The position numbers and the translations under genes are program-made. DNA of 64,000 nt from the NCBI RefSeq assembly GCF_900112185.1, contig NZ_FOKP01000002.1, positions 1 to 64,000 on the forward strand. Direction: 5' to 3'. The notes below the pieces were generated by a model. The model searched no databases, was not told the DNA's origin, and saw nothing but the letters and a program-made list of their open reading frames with translations. Of this stretch, positions 33,653 through 42,481 are shown piece after piece (position 1 is the first letter of the stretch; each line of letters starts with the position of its first letter). The stretch comes from Allobosea sp. CRIB-10 (GTDB lineage: Bacteria; Pseudomonadota; Alphaproteobacteria; Rhizobiales; Beijerinckiaceae).

Positions 33653-35071
33653 ATGGACGCCATCGCTCGGGTGCTCTCCAGGCTGCCGCAGGACATCGTG
33701 ACCTGCGACCAGGACATCATCGCCGCCTACGCGACCGATTTCCGCAAGCTCTATTCCGGCAAGACCCGGGCCTTGCTGCGGCCACGGGATACCGCGGGGG
33801 TCCAGGCGATCGTCCGTATTTGTGCGGAGGAGCAGGTTCCGCTCGTTCCCCAAGGCGGTAACACGAGCTACTGCACCGCGGCCACTCCAAGCCGCAACGG
33901 CAACGAACTCGTCGTCAGCCTCGAACGCATGAACAAGGTGCGCGACCTCGACCCCGGCAACCTTTCGGTGACGGTGGATGCAGGAATCGTCCTCAGCGAG
34001 CTTCAGCGCGCCGCCGACGATGCCGGCCTGTTGCTCCCCCTTTCGCTCGGCTCGCAGCAGTCCTGCCGGATCGGCGGCAACCTGTCGACGAATGCGGGCG
34101 GCGTTTCGGTTCTGCGCTACGGCATGGCCAGGGACCTGGTTCTCGGGCTCGAAGTCGTGCTCCCCGATGGCGCGCTCTACAGCGAGCTCAGCCCGCTGCG
34201 AAAGAACAACTCGGGTTACGACGTGAAGCAGCTCTTCATCGGCGCGGAGGGCACGCTCGGCATCATCACGGGCGCTTCGCTCAAACTGACGCGGAAACCG
34301 CGGCAGACGATCACCGCGTTCCTCGCCATCAGGCGCATCGAAGACCTGGCCGGGATACTCGACGCTGCCCAGCGCGAAACTGGCGAAGCGATCACCTCCT
34401 TCGAATATGTCTCGGAGGCGTCGTTGCAGCTTCTGCTGGCGTCACGGCCCGATTTTCGTCGCCCCCTCGCCGACCCGGCCGATCACTACGTCCTGATGGA
34501 GGCTTCGACGTCGTCGTCGGTGCTCAACCTCGAAGAGGCGAGCACGCAGCTGCTCGCGGAATTGATGGAAAGCGGCCTCGTCACCGATGGAGCCATGGCC
34601 GCGAGCGGGCAGCAGGCCGCGGGCTTCTGGCAATTGCGGGAGAACATCCCGGAGGCCGAGGTCCATCACGGAGGCTCGGTCAAGCATGACGTCGCCGTTC
34701 GCACATCCCGTCTCGCGGCGTTCATTCAAGCCGCTTCGAACATCGTGAACGAGAACCGTCCCGGGGCGATCCTCTCCGTCTACGGCCATGTCGGTGACGG
34801 CAACGTCCATTTCAACGTCGTCGCGCCGAAGGGCGTTTCCGTGCCCGAATTCAAGGCAGGGTTCGAGGAGCAGGTCTCGCCGAAGATCTACGAGCTCGCT
34901 TTCGACATGGGCGGGACCTTCAGCGCCGAATACGGGATCGGACGCGTGAAGCTCGACCTGCTCGCCCGGTTCGGGGCCGCGTCGAAGGTCGACATCATGC
35001 GCCTCGTCAAGCGAGCCCTGGACCCGCAGGAGCTGATGAACCCGGGAAAAGTGATACCGAATGTCGACTGA
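33653..35071 (+). CDS. FAD-linked 2-hydroxyacid dehydrogenase (GlcD/D-2-hydroxyglutarate dehydrogenase type)
   Basis: The 472-residue protein has the PCMH-type FAD domain (VPLVPQGGNTSYCTAATPS near 64-82, GSQQSCRIGGNLSTNAGG near 139-156, IGAEGTLGIITGASL) and the C-terminal oxidase domain with SVYGHVGDGNVHFNV, SAEYGIGRVKLDLL and the closing LMNPGKV. Relatives oxidise D-2-hydroxyglutarate, D-lactate or glycolate. With GabT and GabD nearby, D-2-hydroxyglutarate is attractive but unproven. The start is ATG 33653; a 20-residue extension is possible. It converges on gabT across a hairpin. Confidence 0.85.
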   Translation: MDAIARVLSRLPQDIVTCDQDIIAAYATDFRKLYSGKTRALLRPRDTAGVQAIVRICAEEQVPLVPQGGNTSYCTAATPSRNGNELVVSLERMNKVRDLDPGNLSVTVDAGIVLSELQRAADDAGLLLPLSLGSQQSCRIGGNLSTNAGGVSVLRYGMARDLVLGLEVVLPDGALYSELSPLRKNNSGYDVKQLFIGAEGTLGIITGASLKLTRKPRQTITAFLAIRRIEDLAGILDAAQRETGEAITSFEYVSEASLQLLLASRPDFRRPLADPADHYVLMEASTSSSVLNLEEASTQLLAELMESGLVTDGAMAASGQQAAGFWQLRENIPEAEVHHGGSVKHDVAVRTSRLAAFIQAASNIVNENRPGAILSVYGHVGDGNVHFNVVAPKGVSVPEFKAGFEEQVSPKIYELAFDMGGTFSAEYGIGRVKLDLLARFGAASKVDIMRLVKRALDPQELMNPGKVIPNVD

Positions 35072-35129
35072 GGCCGTCGGGCGCTTCACAATCAAGTTCG
35101 CGCTCGCACCCAGGCTCACTCCCCTGAAA

Positions 35130-35156
35130 CCCCGGTGAACGCGAAGCTCACCGGGG
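35130..35156. terminator. Bidirectional hairpin between the FAD dehydrogenase and gabT
   Basis: CCCCGGTGA (35130-35138) and TCACCGGGG (35148-35156) form a perfect 9-bp stem with a 9-base loop, midway between two convergent stops. No long T-run is present on either side. Confidence 0.6.
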
Positions 35157-35169
35157 CAACTGGATTGCC

Positions 35170-36474
35170 TTAAGCCGCCTTGGCCGCCTCCGTGGCAGCC
35201 AGCACCTCGCCGAGGATGCCCATCGCCTCGTCGAGATCCGCGTCCGAGATGACGATCGGAGCAAGGAAGCGGACGATATTGCGGTGAACGCCGCACTTAA
35301 TCACCAAGAGGCCCTGTTCGCGGGCGCGTTCCATGACCTGATGGGCCCGGTCCGCATCCGGCGCCTTGCTCTCGGCGTCGGTCACGAACTCGAGCGCGCG
35401 CATGAAGCCGAGGCCACGCACCACGCCGATGTCGGGATGCTTCGCCTTGAGCGCATCGAGGGCGGCCGACAGCTTCCCGCCGAGGACCGCGGCGCGCTCG
35501 ACGAGGCCGTCCTTCTCGAAGGCGTCGAGCACAGCGAGCGCCGCAGCGCAGGCGACGGCGTTGCCGCCATAGGTTCCGCCGAGGCCTCCCGGAGCCGGCG
35601 CGTCCATGATCTCGGCCTTGCCGACGACACCGGAGATCGGGAAGCCGCCGGCCAGACTTTTTGCGACCGTGACGAGATCGGGCTGGATTCCGGAGTGCTC
35701 GAAGCCGAAGAGCTTGCCGGTCCGGCCGAAGCCCGTCTGGATCTCGTCGGCGATCAGCACGATGCCGTGGCGCTGGGTGATTTCCCGAAGCGCCTTCATG
35801 AACGCGGCGGGCGCCGCGAGGAACCCGCCATCGCCCTGGACGGGCTCGATGATGATCGCAGCGACGCGATCCGGCGCGATTTCGGTGGCGAACAGTCCCT
35901 CCAGGCCAGCAATCGCATCCTGCGAGGATACGCCGCGATAGCTGTCCGGATAGGCGGTATGGTAGACCTCGCCGGCGAAGGGGCCGAAGTTCTGCTTATA
36001 GGGCTGGGCAAAGCCGGTGAGCGTCACTCCAAGCAAGGTGCGGCCGTGGAAGCCGCCGCGGAAGGAGATGATACCCGGACGATTGGTATAGCCGCGGGCG
36101 ATCTTGACCGCATTCTCGACCGCCTCCGCGCCGGTGGTGAGGAAAATGCTCTTATACCGGGCACCCTTGCCGACCAGCCTGTTGAGACATTCGGCCAGAG
36201 CGATGTAGGGCTCATAGGCCGCGACCTGGAAAGCAGTATGCGTGACGCGCCTGAGCTGTTCCTGGACGGCGGCCACGACGCGCGGATGGTTGTGTCCGAC
36301 ATTGATGACGCCGATGCCGCCGACGAAATCGAGATAGCGCCGGCCGGCCTTGTCCCAGAGATAGCCGCCCTCGGCGCGATCGATGACGATCGGATGGGCG
36401 GTCAAGATGCCGCGCGGAATGTTGTCGGCGCGCGCCGCCAGAAGCTGTTCGGAGGTCCGCTGATCGACAGACAT
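35170..36474 (-). CDS. gabT: 4-aminobutyrate (omega-amino acid) aminotransferase
   Basis: The 434-residue class III PLP aminotransferase has the cofactor lysine K272 in TVAKSLAGGFP, the aspartate in LIADEIQTGFGRTGK, TTGAEAVENAVKIAR and FRGGFHGRTLLGVTLTG. It fits GabT/DavT in length and motifs, converting 4-aminobutyrate or 5-aminovalerate and 2-oxoglutarate to the semialdehyde and glutamate. The semialdehyde dehydrogenase at 38202 is the expected next step. It lies 35 bases after the amine-oxidase gene on the same strand. Confidence 0.9.
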   Translation of the reverse strand: MSVDQRTSEQLLAARADNIPRGILTAHPIVIDRAEGGYLWDKAGRRYLDFVGGIGVINVGHNHPRVVAAVQEQLRRVTHTAFQVAAYEPYIALAECLNRLVGKGARYKSIFLTTGAEAVENAVKIARGYTNRPGIISFRGGFHGRTLLGVTLTGFAQPYKQNFGPFAGEVYHTAYPDSYRGVSSQDAIAGLEGLFATEIAPDRVAAIIIEPVQGDGGFLAAPAAFMKALREITQRHGIVLIADEIQTGFGRTGKLFGFEHSGIQPDLVTVAKSLAGGFPISGVVGKAEIMDAPAPGGLGGTYGGNAVACAAALAVLDAFEKDGLVERAAVLGGKLSAALDALKAKHPDIGVVRGLGFMRALEFVTDAESKAPDADRAHQVMERAREQGLLVIKCGVHRNIVRFLAPIVISDADLDEAMGILGEVLAATEAAKAA

Positions 36475-36509
36475 GGGTTTTCCTTTCTGTTGGAACGAAG
36501 CGAGTTTCG

Positions 36510-37688
36510 TCAGGCGAAGTCTTCCAGCGTGCCGACGACCGGCGCTGCGGCGCCGGGATCGACCACGCAGGCACGCCCTGGCGAGACGTTCTCGGCGGTG
36601 ATGCCGAGGGCCACGAGATCGGCCGGGATCGCAGTGTCGAGCGCGAAGCTCGCGGCGAGGCGCGCAGCCGCCGCGCCAGCCATCACGCCGTTGCCGCCCT
36701 GCCCGGCCAGCCAGATGAAACCGGGTTGCTCCGGGTCTCGCCCGATCACCGGTTCATGATCCGGCGCAAAGGTGCGCAGCCCACCCCATTTATGGACGAC
36801 CGTCCTGACCTCCATCGTCGTGCAGCGATGGATCCGGTCGATCGCCACGGCGACTTCCAATTCGTCGGCCTGGGCATCGCAGGGAGCGGATGGCGCCATG
36901 TCGACGGGCGACACCATGATCCGGCCCGCCTCGGGCTTGAAGTAGAAGGTCTCGGCGACGTCGAAGGTCATCGGCCAGCTTTGGATCGCGCTGCCTGCGG
37001 GCGGATCGAAGACGACGGCGGTTCTCCGGAAGGGGACGACGTTCCGGAAAGAGAGGCCGGCGAGTTCGGCGATCTCATGAACCCAGCCGCCGGCGGCATT
37101 GACGACGACCGGAGCCTCGAAGCTGCCCCGAGAGCTCAAGGCCCGCCATGTCCCGCCCGCGAGCTGGAGCGACTGAACCCGCGCGCCGGCGATGAATGTC
37201 CCGCCGTGTCTCCGGAGCGCCCTCAGATAGCCCGTGAGGAGAGCGTTCGTGTCGATGTCCTTGCAGTCGGGCTCGTACAGCGCCGATACGAATTCGCTGT
37301 CTCGGACGACCGGGCAAAACCTCAGAGCCTCCGTGGCCGTCGTCATGTCGATGGTCGCGCCACGGCGGAGCATGTCGTCCGCCTGGCCTTGGAGCTGCGC
37401 CTGCTCTCCATCCCGGGCAAGGAAGAGCGCGCCGCGGGGTGTCACCAGCGGAACATCGGTGAAGCCATCCGGAGGCGTCTCCAGAAAGGCTCGCGACGCC
37501 GTCACGAGCCTGCTCCACAAGGCCGGGCCATAATTCTCGGACATCACGGCAGCCGACCGGCCCGTCGAGTGGTAGCCGGCAGAGGCTTCCATCTCCAGCA
37601 CGACGACTCTGCCGTGGCGGCTCAGCTCGTAGCCGACCGACGCACCGGCGATGCCCCCGCCAATGACGATGAAATCCGCGGTTTCCAT
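36510..37688 (-). CDS. FAD-dependent amine/D-amino-acid oxidoreductase (DAO family)
   Basis: The 392-residue protein has the N-terminal dinucleotide motif FIVIGGGIAGASVGYELSRHG (about 6-26), STGRSAAVMSENYG, VVNAAGGWVHEIAELAG and the C-terminal GLRTFAPDHEPVIGRDP and WLAGQGGNGVMAGAA, typical of the glycine oxidase/D-amino-acid dehydrogenase/sarcosine oxidase group. It oxidises an amine or N-methyl/D-amino acid. It is encoded between the CsaA-like gene and gabT, so it may make the amino acid that GabT uses. The exact substrate is not readable. Confidence 0.85.
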   Translation of the reverse strand: METADFIVIGGGIAGASVGYELSRHGRVVVLEMEASAGYHSTGRSAAVMSENYGPALWSRLVTASRAFLETPPDGFTDVPLVTPRGALFLARDGEQAQLQGQADDMLRRGATIDMTTATEALRFCPVVRDSEFVSALYEPDCKDIDTNALLTGYLRALRRHGGTFIAGARVQSLQLAGGTWRALSSRGSFEAPVVVNAAGGWVHEIAELAGLSFRNVVPFRRTAVVFDPPAGSAIQSWPMTFDVAETFYFKPEAGRIMVSPVDMAPSAPCDAQADELEVAVAIDRIHRCTTMEVRTVVHKWGGLRTFAPDHEPVIGRDPEQPGFIWLAGQGGNGVMAGAAAARLAASFALDTAIPADLVALGITAENVSPGRACVVDPGAAAPVVGTLEDFA

Positions 37689-37700
37689 GATTTCGGTCCC

Positions 37701-38039
37701 TCAGAAGACCTGCTCGCCGAGCCCGACCTCGTCGGTCGGCGAGAGCAGCTTCACATTGCCGGCAGCGTCACGCGCGCCGAGGATCAGGATGTCCGATTGG
37801 AAGCCGGCGATGTTCCGAGGCGGCATGTTGATGACGCAGGAGACCAGGCGGCCGACCAGCTCGTCAGCGGCGTAGCTGGTGATCTGGGCGCTCGACCATT
37901 TCTTGCCGAACGCCGCAAAATCGACCTCGACCTTGTAGGCGGGATTTCGAGCGCGCTCGAACGGCAGTACCTGCACGATGCGGCCGATCCGAATGTCGAT
38001 CTTCGAAAAGTCGTCGTAGACGATCTGATCCTTGGTCAT
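37701..38039 (-). CDS. tRNA-binding domain protein, CsaA-like
   Basis: The 112-residue single-domain OB-fold protein has KIDIRIGRIVQVLPFERARNPAYKVEVDF and ITSYAADELVGRLVSCVINMPPRNIAGFQSDILILGA, the core of the CsaA/Trbp111 family that binds tRNA outside corners and was proposed as an export chaperone. It is first in a minus-strand set with the amine oxidase (12 bases) and gabT. Homologues often sit beside amino-acid catabolic genes without a known functional link. Confidence 0.85.
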   Translation of the reverse strand: MTKDQIVYDDFSKIDIRIGRIVQVLPFERARNPAYKVEVDFAAFGKKWSSAQITSYAADELVGRLVSCVINMPPRNIAGFQSDILILGARDAAGNVKLLSPTDEVGLGEQVF

Positions 38040-38201
38040 GTTCCAGCCTCGCGTCCTCGCCTTGCAGAGTGCACGGCTTGCACGGCGGGATCGGCAAGAA
38101 GCGCAGCCGCATTCGCGCTTTGCGATCGATGTCGGTGCTCCTTTCAGCAGATCGTGCCGCGGCTCGCGAAGCATGATCCCGACAACCGTCGGAGGTCTGG
38201 C

Positions 38202-39659
38202 ATGACGATCGCTACCCAGTTGAAAGATCCCTCGCTCTTCAGCGAGCTCTGCTACGTCGATGGGGAATGGCTGGGCGCGGATGACGCCTCGACCTTTGCC
38301 GTCGACAATCCTGCGAGCGGAGAGATCATCGGCAACGTTCCTCGGTGCGGAGCCCCGGAAACGGAGGCAGCCATCGCGGCTGCCGAGCGCGCCTTCCACT
38401 CCTGGAAGACACGGACCGCTGCCGACAGGGCAGGCCTCCTGGAGCGCTGGTACGGCCTCATGATCGAGCACAGCGACGATCTCGCGCGCATCATGACGCT
38501 CGAGCAGGGCAAGCCGCTGTCCGAGGCGCGCGGTGAGATCGTCTACGGCGCCTCCTTCGTGAAGTGGTTCGCGGAAGAGGCGCGCCGCGTCTACGGCGAG
38601 ACCATTCCTGCCGCGACGACCGACGGCCGCATCATCGTCCAGAAGCATCCGATCGGTGTCGTCGCCGCGATCACGCCCTGGAACTTTCCGAACGCGATGA
38701 TCACGCGAAAGGCCGCGCCCGCCCTTGCCGCCGGCTGCACCATCGTGATCAAGCCCGCCGAAGCCACCCCCTTCTCGGCACTCGCACTCGGCGTGCTCGC
38801 CGAGCGTGCGGGGATTCCGAAGGGGGTGATCAACATCCTGACGGGGCAGCCCGCCGAGATCGGCGAGGCCCTGACGCGCAGCCCGCTCGTGCGGAAGCTG
38901 ACCTTCACCGGCTCGACCCGCGTCGGCAAGATCCTGATGGAGCAATGCGCTGCCACGGTGAAGCGCGTCGGCCTCGAACTGGGCGGAAACGCTCCCTTCG
39001 TGATCTTCGACGACGCCGATCTCGATGCCGCGATCTCGGGCGTCATGGCCAGCAAGTTCCGCAATGGCGGTCAGACCTGCGTTTGCGCCAACCGCATCTT
39101 CGTCCAGGACGGCGTCTACGACGCCTTCGCGGAAAAGCTCGCGGCGGCGGCGGCCAATCTCGTCCTCGGCGATGGAATGGCGGACGGCACGACGATCGGC
39201 CCCATGATCAACCGGGCGGCGATCGACAAGATCCAGCAGCATGTCGATGACGCGACCTCTCGCGGGGCCTCGGTCACCCTCGGTGGTAGGGTCCGTTCCG
39301 GGTTGTTCTACGAGCCGACCGTGCTGACGGGAGCGACGGTGGAGATGAAGATCGCCCGCGAGGAGACCTTCGGCCCGGTGGCTCCGCTGTTCCGCTTCTC
39401 TACGGAGGCTGAGGTCATCAGCCAAGCGAACGACACTCCGTTCGGCCTGGCGTCATATCTCTATACCCGGGACATTTCCCGAGCATTCCGGGTGGCGGAG
39501 GCCCTGGAATTCGGGATGGTCGGCATCAATGCCGGGTCGGTTTCGACGACGACCGCTCCCTTCGGCGGCATCAAGGAATCCGGTCTCGGCCGCGAAGGCT
39601 CCCACCATGGCATCGAGGAATTCCTGGAAATGAAGACGCTTCATCTCGGCGGAATCTGA
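38202..39659 (+). CDS. gabD: Succinate-/glutarate-semialdehyde dehydrogenase
   Basis: The 485-residue aldehyde dehydrogenase has the catalytic C293 in FRNGGQTCVCANR, general base E259 in GLELGGNAPF, the cofactor loop TFTGSTRVGK and PWNFPNAMITRK. The double cysteine QTCVC is the redox-sensitive pair of GabD-type enzymes. It oxidises succinate or glutarate semialdehyde with NAD(P). The start ATG 38202 follows GGAGGTCTGGC; the very long open frame upstream is antisense to the oxidase and is not part of it. It is divergent from the CsaA-like gene. Confidence 0.92.
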   Translation: MTIATQLKDPSLFSELCYVDGEWLGADDASTFAVDNPASGEIIGNVPRCGAPETEAAIAAAERAFHSWKTRTAADRAGLLERWYGLMIEHSDDLARIMTLEQGKPLSEARGEIVYGASFVKWFAEEARRVYGETIPAATTDGRIIVQKHPIGVVAAITPWNFPNAMITRKAAPALAAGCTIVIKPAEATPFSALALGVLAERAGIPKGVINILTGQPAEIGEALTRSPLVRKLTFTGSTRVGKILMEQCAATVKRVGLELGGNAPFVIFDDADLDAAISGVMASKFRNGGQTCVCANRIFVQDGVYDAFAEKLAAAAANLVLGDGMADGTTIGPMINRAAIDKIQQHVDDATSRGASVTLGGRVRSGLFYEPTVLTGATVEMKIAREETFGPVAPLFRFSTEAEVISQANDTPFGLASYLYTRDISRAFRVAEALEFGMVGINAGSVSTTTAPFGGIKESGLGREGSHHGIEEFLEMKTLHLGGI

Positions 39660-39709
39660 GAGATCGAGCCGTGGAGCATTTCCGCGACTGGCTGCAACGC
39701 TGAAATGCG

Positions 39710-39815
39710 CTAGAGCAATTCCGCAATTATTCGAAGCGCGGAAATGTTCTAGGTCCTTGTTTTATCGCATTTTCTTCACGCGAACCGGTGTCCACTTCGC
39801 TCGAAGATGCCCTAG
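39710..39815 (+). repeat. 106-bp intergenic repeat, copy 1
   Basis: The block from CTAGAGCAATT to CCTAGAGC matches 52245-52351 at most positions, including the shared GGTCCTTGTTT, ATCGCATTTTCTTCACGCGA and TCCACTTCGCTCGAA stretches, in the same orientation. Internal inverted repeats include the CTAGAGCA/TGTTCTAG edges. The family recalls the palindromic elements at 101 and 10781. Confidence 0.75.
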
Positions 39816-39939
39816 AGCGCGAACAGACGGCGGCTGCGTTCGGCCAGGTGGGAGGCCGGCATCGCCCCCAAGGCTCGCGGCCTCGTATCCAGTCGATGTG
39901 CATCCATGCTGCGCCGCGCTCCGGACAGGTCGCTTGACA

Positions 39940-39979
39940 TGTTTAGCGATAAAAGCTTCACTAAACAAATCGCTAAACA
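39940..39979. promoter_or_regulatory. Operator-like inverted repeat at the promoter of the ABC/Dha operon
   Basis: TGTTTAGCGAT (39940-39950) and ATCGCTAAACA (39969-39979) are perfect 11-bp arms with an 18-base spacer that holds a third, degenerate half (TTCACTAAACA). A TTGACA -35 element lies immediately upstream at 39934-39939, so the arms cover the -10 region. It lies 108 bases before the binding-protein start. The HTH protein encoded at 48754 in the same operon is the obvious candidate ligand. Confidence 0.65.
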
Positions 39980-40087
39980 GAGCATGCGACTCTGAACGGC
40001 GACCGGCGCTGGGTTCTTCGCTTCCGGCGAGGGCTCTGCCGAACGGTTCGAGGAAACGGTTCAGCTCTTCTGTCCAAGGAGGACATC

Positions 40088-41416
40088 ATGACATCCCTGA
40101 GGTCGCTGGCATTCGCCGGCGCCGCCGCCGCGTCGTATCTGCTGGCCGGAACCGGCGCCCAGGCCCAATCCAAGACGATCACGCTCTGCTGGGCGGCCTG
40201 GGACCCGGCCAATGCCCTGGTCGAACTGTCCAAGGACTTCACAGCCAAGACCGGCACGCAGATGAAATTCGAGTTCGTGCCCTGGCCGAACTTCGCCGAC
40301 CGGATGCTCAACGAGCTTAACGCGAAGGGCCGACTCTGCGACCTGATGATCGGCGACAGCCAGTGGGTCGGCGGCTCGGCCGAGAACGGCCATTACGTCA
40401 AGCTCAACGATTTCTTCGCCAAGGAAGGAATCAAGATGAGCGATTTCTCGCCGGCGACGGTCGAAGGCTATTCGACTTGGCCGAAGGGGACGCAGAACTA
40501 TTGGGCACTGCCGGCCATGGGCGACGCCGTCGGCTGGACCTATCGCAAGGACTGGTTCGCGCGCCCTGACCTCCAGGCCGCGTTCAAGGCGAAGCACGGG
40601 CGCGACCTCGCCCCGCCGAAGACGCAGACGGAGCTCAAGCAGATCGCGGAGTTCTTCCAGAATCGCGAGATCGACGGCAAGAAGGTCTACGGCGCCTCGA
40701 TCTACACCGAGCGCGGCTCGGAAGGCATCACCATGGGCGTGACCAATGCGCTCTACCCGTTCGGCTTCCAGTATCAGGACCCGAAGAAGCCCTATGCCAT
40801 GGACGGCTTCGTCAACTCGCCCGACGCTGTCGCCGGTCTCGAATTCTACAAATCGCTTTACAAGTGCTGCACGCCGCCCGGCGCCTCGAACGGCTACATG
40901 CAGGAGGGGCTCGACGCCTTCAAGTCCGGGCAAGTGGCGATGCAGATGAACTTCTTCGCCTTCTTCCCGGGCCTCTACAAGGATCCGAATGTCGGCGGCG
41001 ACAAGATCGGCTTCTTCGTCAATCCCAGCGAGAAGACCTCCGGATCCCAGCTCGGTGGCCAGGGCATCTCGGTGGTGAGCTATTCGCAGAACCGCAACGA
41101 GGCGCTCGCCTACATCAAGTGGTTCGCCGATCCCGAGATCCAGAAGCGCTGGTGGGCGCTGGGCGGCTATTCCTGCCACAAGGCGGTGCTCGACGATCCG
41201 AACTTCGCCAAGACGGCGCCGTTCGCGGCCGACTTCCTCACCGCCATGGGCCAGGTTCGCGATTTCTGGCAGGAGCCCGCCTACGCCCAGCTGCTCCAGG
41301 CGACGCAGCGGCGCGTCCACGACTACGTCGTCGCCGACCAGGGCACGGCCAAGCAGGCGCTCGACCTGCTGATTCAGGACTGGACGAAGGTCTTCAAGGA
41401 AGACGGCAAGCTCTGA
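40088..41416 (+). CDS. Sugar/polyol ABC transporter, solute-binding protein (family 1)
   Basis: The 442-residue protein has a signal peptide (about 1-26, ending GAQAQ) and the family 1 binding fold: DFTAKTGTQMKFEFVPWPNF, ALPAMGDAVGWTYRKDWF and GGQGISVVSYSQNRNEALAYIKWF. It contains a CC pair in LYKCCTPPGASNGYM that could form a disulphide. The start ATG 40088 follows AAGGAGGACATC. It heads an operon that ends with dihydroxyacetone-type kinases, so a small ketose or polyol is a sensible ligand guess. Confidence 0.88.
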   Translation: MTSLRSLAFAGAAAASYLLAGTGAQAQSKTITLCWAAWDPANALVELSKDFTAKTGTQMKFEFVPWPNFADRMLNELNAKGRLCDLMIGDSQWVGGSAENGHYVKLNDFFAKEGIKMSDFSPATVEGYSTWPKGTQNYWALPAMGDAVGWTYRKDWFARPDLQAAFKAKHGRDLAPPKTQTELKQIAEFFQNREIDGKKVYGASIYTERGSEGITMGVTNALYPFGFQYQDPKKPYAMDGFVNSPDAVAGLEFYKSLYKCCTPPGASNGYMQEGLDAFKSGQVAMQMNFFAFFPGLYKDPNVGGDKIGFFVNPSEKTSGSQLGGQGISVVSYSQNRNEALAYIKWFADPEIQKRWWALGGYSCHKAVLDDPNFAKTAPFAADFLTAMGQVRDFWQEPAYAQLLQATQRRVHDYVVADQGTAKQALDLLIQDWTKVFKEDGKL

Positions 41417-41518
41417 GCCCTCGCAAGGGACTTGGGGCCGGCGCGAGCATGCGCCGCCCCAAACCCCTCTCTTCCCGCCGACGGCCGATCGACAGCGGCC
41501 CGCGGAGATCGTGATCCG

Positions 41519-42481
41519 ATGAATCAGATGCCCTCGTTCGACAGCATCAGTACGAGAGCGGCTGCGGCCACCCCGGTCCGCATCGCAGCCCGCGTGCGGG
41601 GGCTTTCCGACACTGCCATCGCCTGGCTCTTCATCACCCCGACGATGCTGCTTCTGCTGGCGATCAACCTGTTCCCGCTGATCTGGACGATCCAGCTGTC
41701 GTTCACAAATTACCGCGCCAACCGGCCGAACGCACCGGTGCGCAATGTCGGTCTGGAGCACTACCAGACCATCCTGACCGATCCTGACATCTGGGCGCGG
41801 ATGCAGGCGACGGCGCATTTCGTGTTCTGGACCATCCTGCTCCAGACCGTGATCGGCTTTGCGCTCGCTTACCTGATCGACCGCAAGTTCCGCGGCCACG
41901 GCTTCTGGACCACCTTGATCCTGATCCCGATGATGCTCTCGCCGGCGGTCGTCGGGAACTTCTGGACCTTCCTCTACCAGCCGCAGATCGGCCTGTTCAA
42001 TTATCTGGTCTCCTTCGTGTCGGGGGTCGAGCCGGCCTCGTTCCAGATGCTTGGCGACGTCTCCTTGAGCCCCTGGGCGATCATCATCGTCGATACCTGG
42101 ATGTGGACGCCCTATGTCATGCTGATCTGCCTGGCGGGCCTGCGCTCCATCCCCGATTACATCTACGAGGCCGCCGAGGTCGACCGCGCCTCCAACTGGC
42201 GCCAGTTCGTCTCGATCACGCTGCCGATGTGCCTGCCCTTCATCATGCTGGCCGTGCTGTTCCGCGGCATCGAGAACTTCAAGATGTTCGATCTCGTCAA
42301 CCTGCTGACCGCCGGCGGGCCGGGCTCGACCACCGAACTGGCCTCGATCACGCTTAAGCGCGCGGCCTTCGAGGCCTGGCGCACCGGGTATTCGTCCGCC
42401 TTCGCGGTGATCATGTTCGTCATGATCTTCGGACTGGCGAACATCTACGTGAAGGCCCTCAACCAGGTGAAAGCCCGATGA
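41519..42481 (+). CDS. Sugar/polyol ABC transporter, permease (UgpA/MalF type)
   Basis: The 320-residue protein has six predicted membrane segments starting at about residue 33 (IAWLFITPTMLLLLAINLFPL) and the cytoplasmic EAA loop YEAAEVDRASNWRQFVSITLPM that docks the ATPases. GGPGSTTELASITLKRAAF is usual for this permease class. The start is ATG 41519. It overlaps the second permease gene by 4 bases. Confidence 0.9.
   Translation: MNQMPSFDSISTRAAAATPVRIAARVRGLSDTAIAWLFITPTMLLLLAINLFPLIWTIQLSFTNYRANRPNAPVRNVGLEHYQTILTDPDIWARMQATAHFVFWTILLQTVIGFALAYLIDRKFRGHGFWTTLILIPMMLSPAVVGNFWTFLYQPQIGLFNYLVSFVSGVEPASFQMLGDVSLSPWAIIIVDTWMWTPYVMLICLAGLRSIPDYIYEAAEVDRASNWRQFVSITLPMCLPFIMLAVLFRGIENFKMFDLVNLLTAGGPGSTTELASITLKRAAFEAWRTGYSSAFAVIMFVMIFGLANIYVKALNQVKAR

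Noticed and set aside
36726-38201. Long N-terminal extension of the gabD frame
   Set aside because: About 490 residues antisense to the DAO oxidase and CsaA-like genes; gabD has a good GGAGG site and family start at 38202.
40061-41899. 612-residue antisense frame across the binding protein and permease
   Set aside because: Shadow of two well-supported genes, crosses their intergenic gap, no motif.
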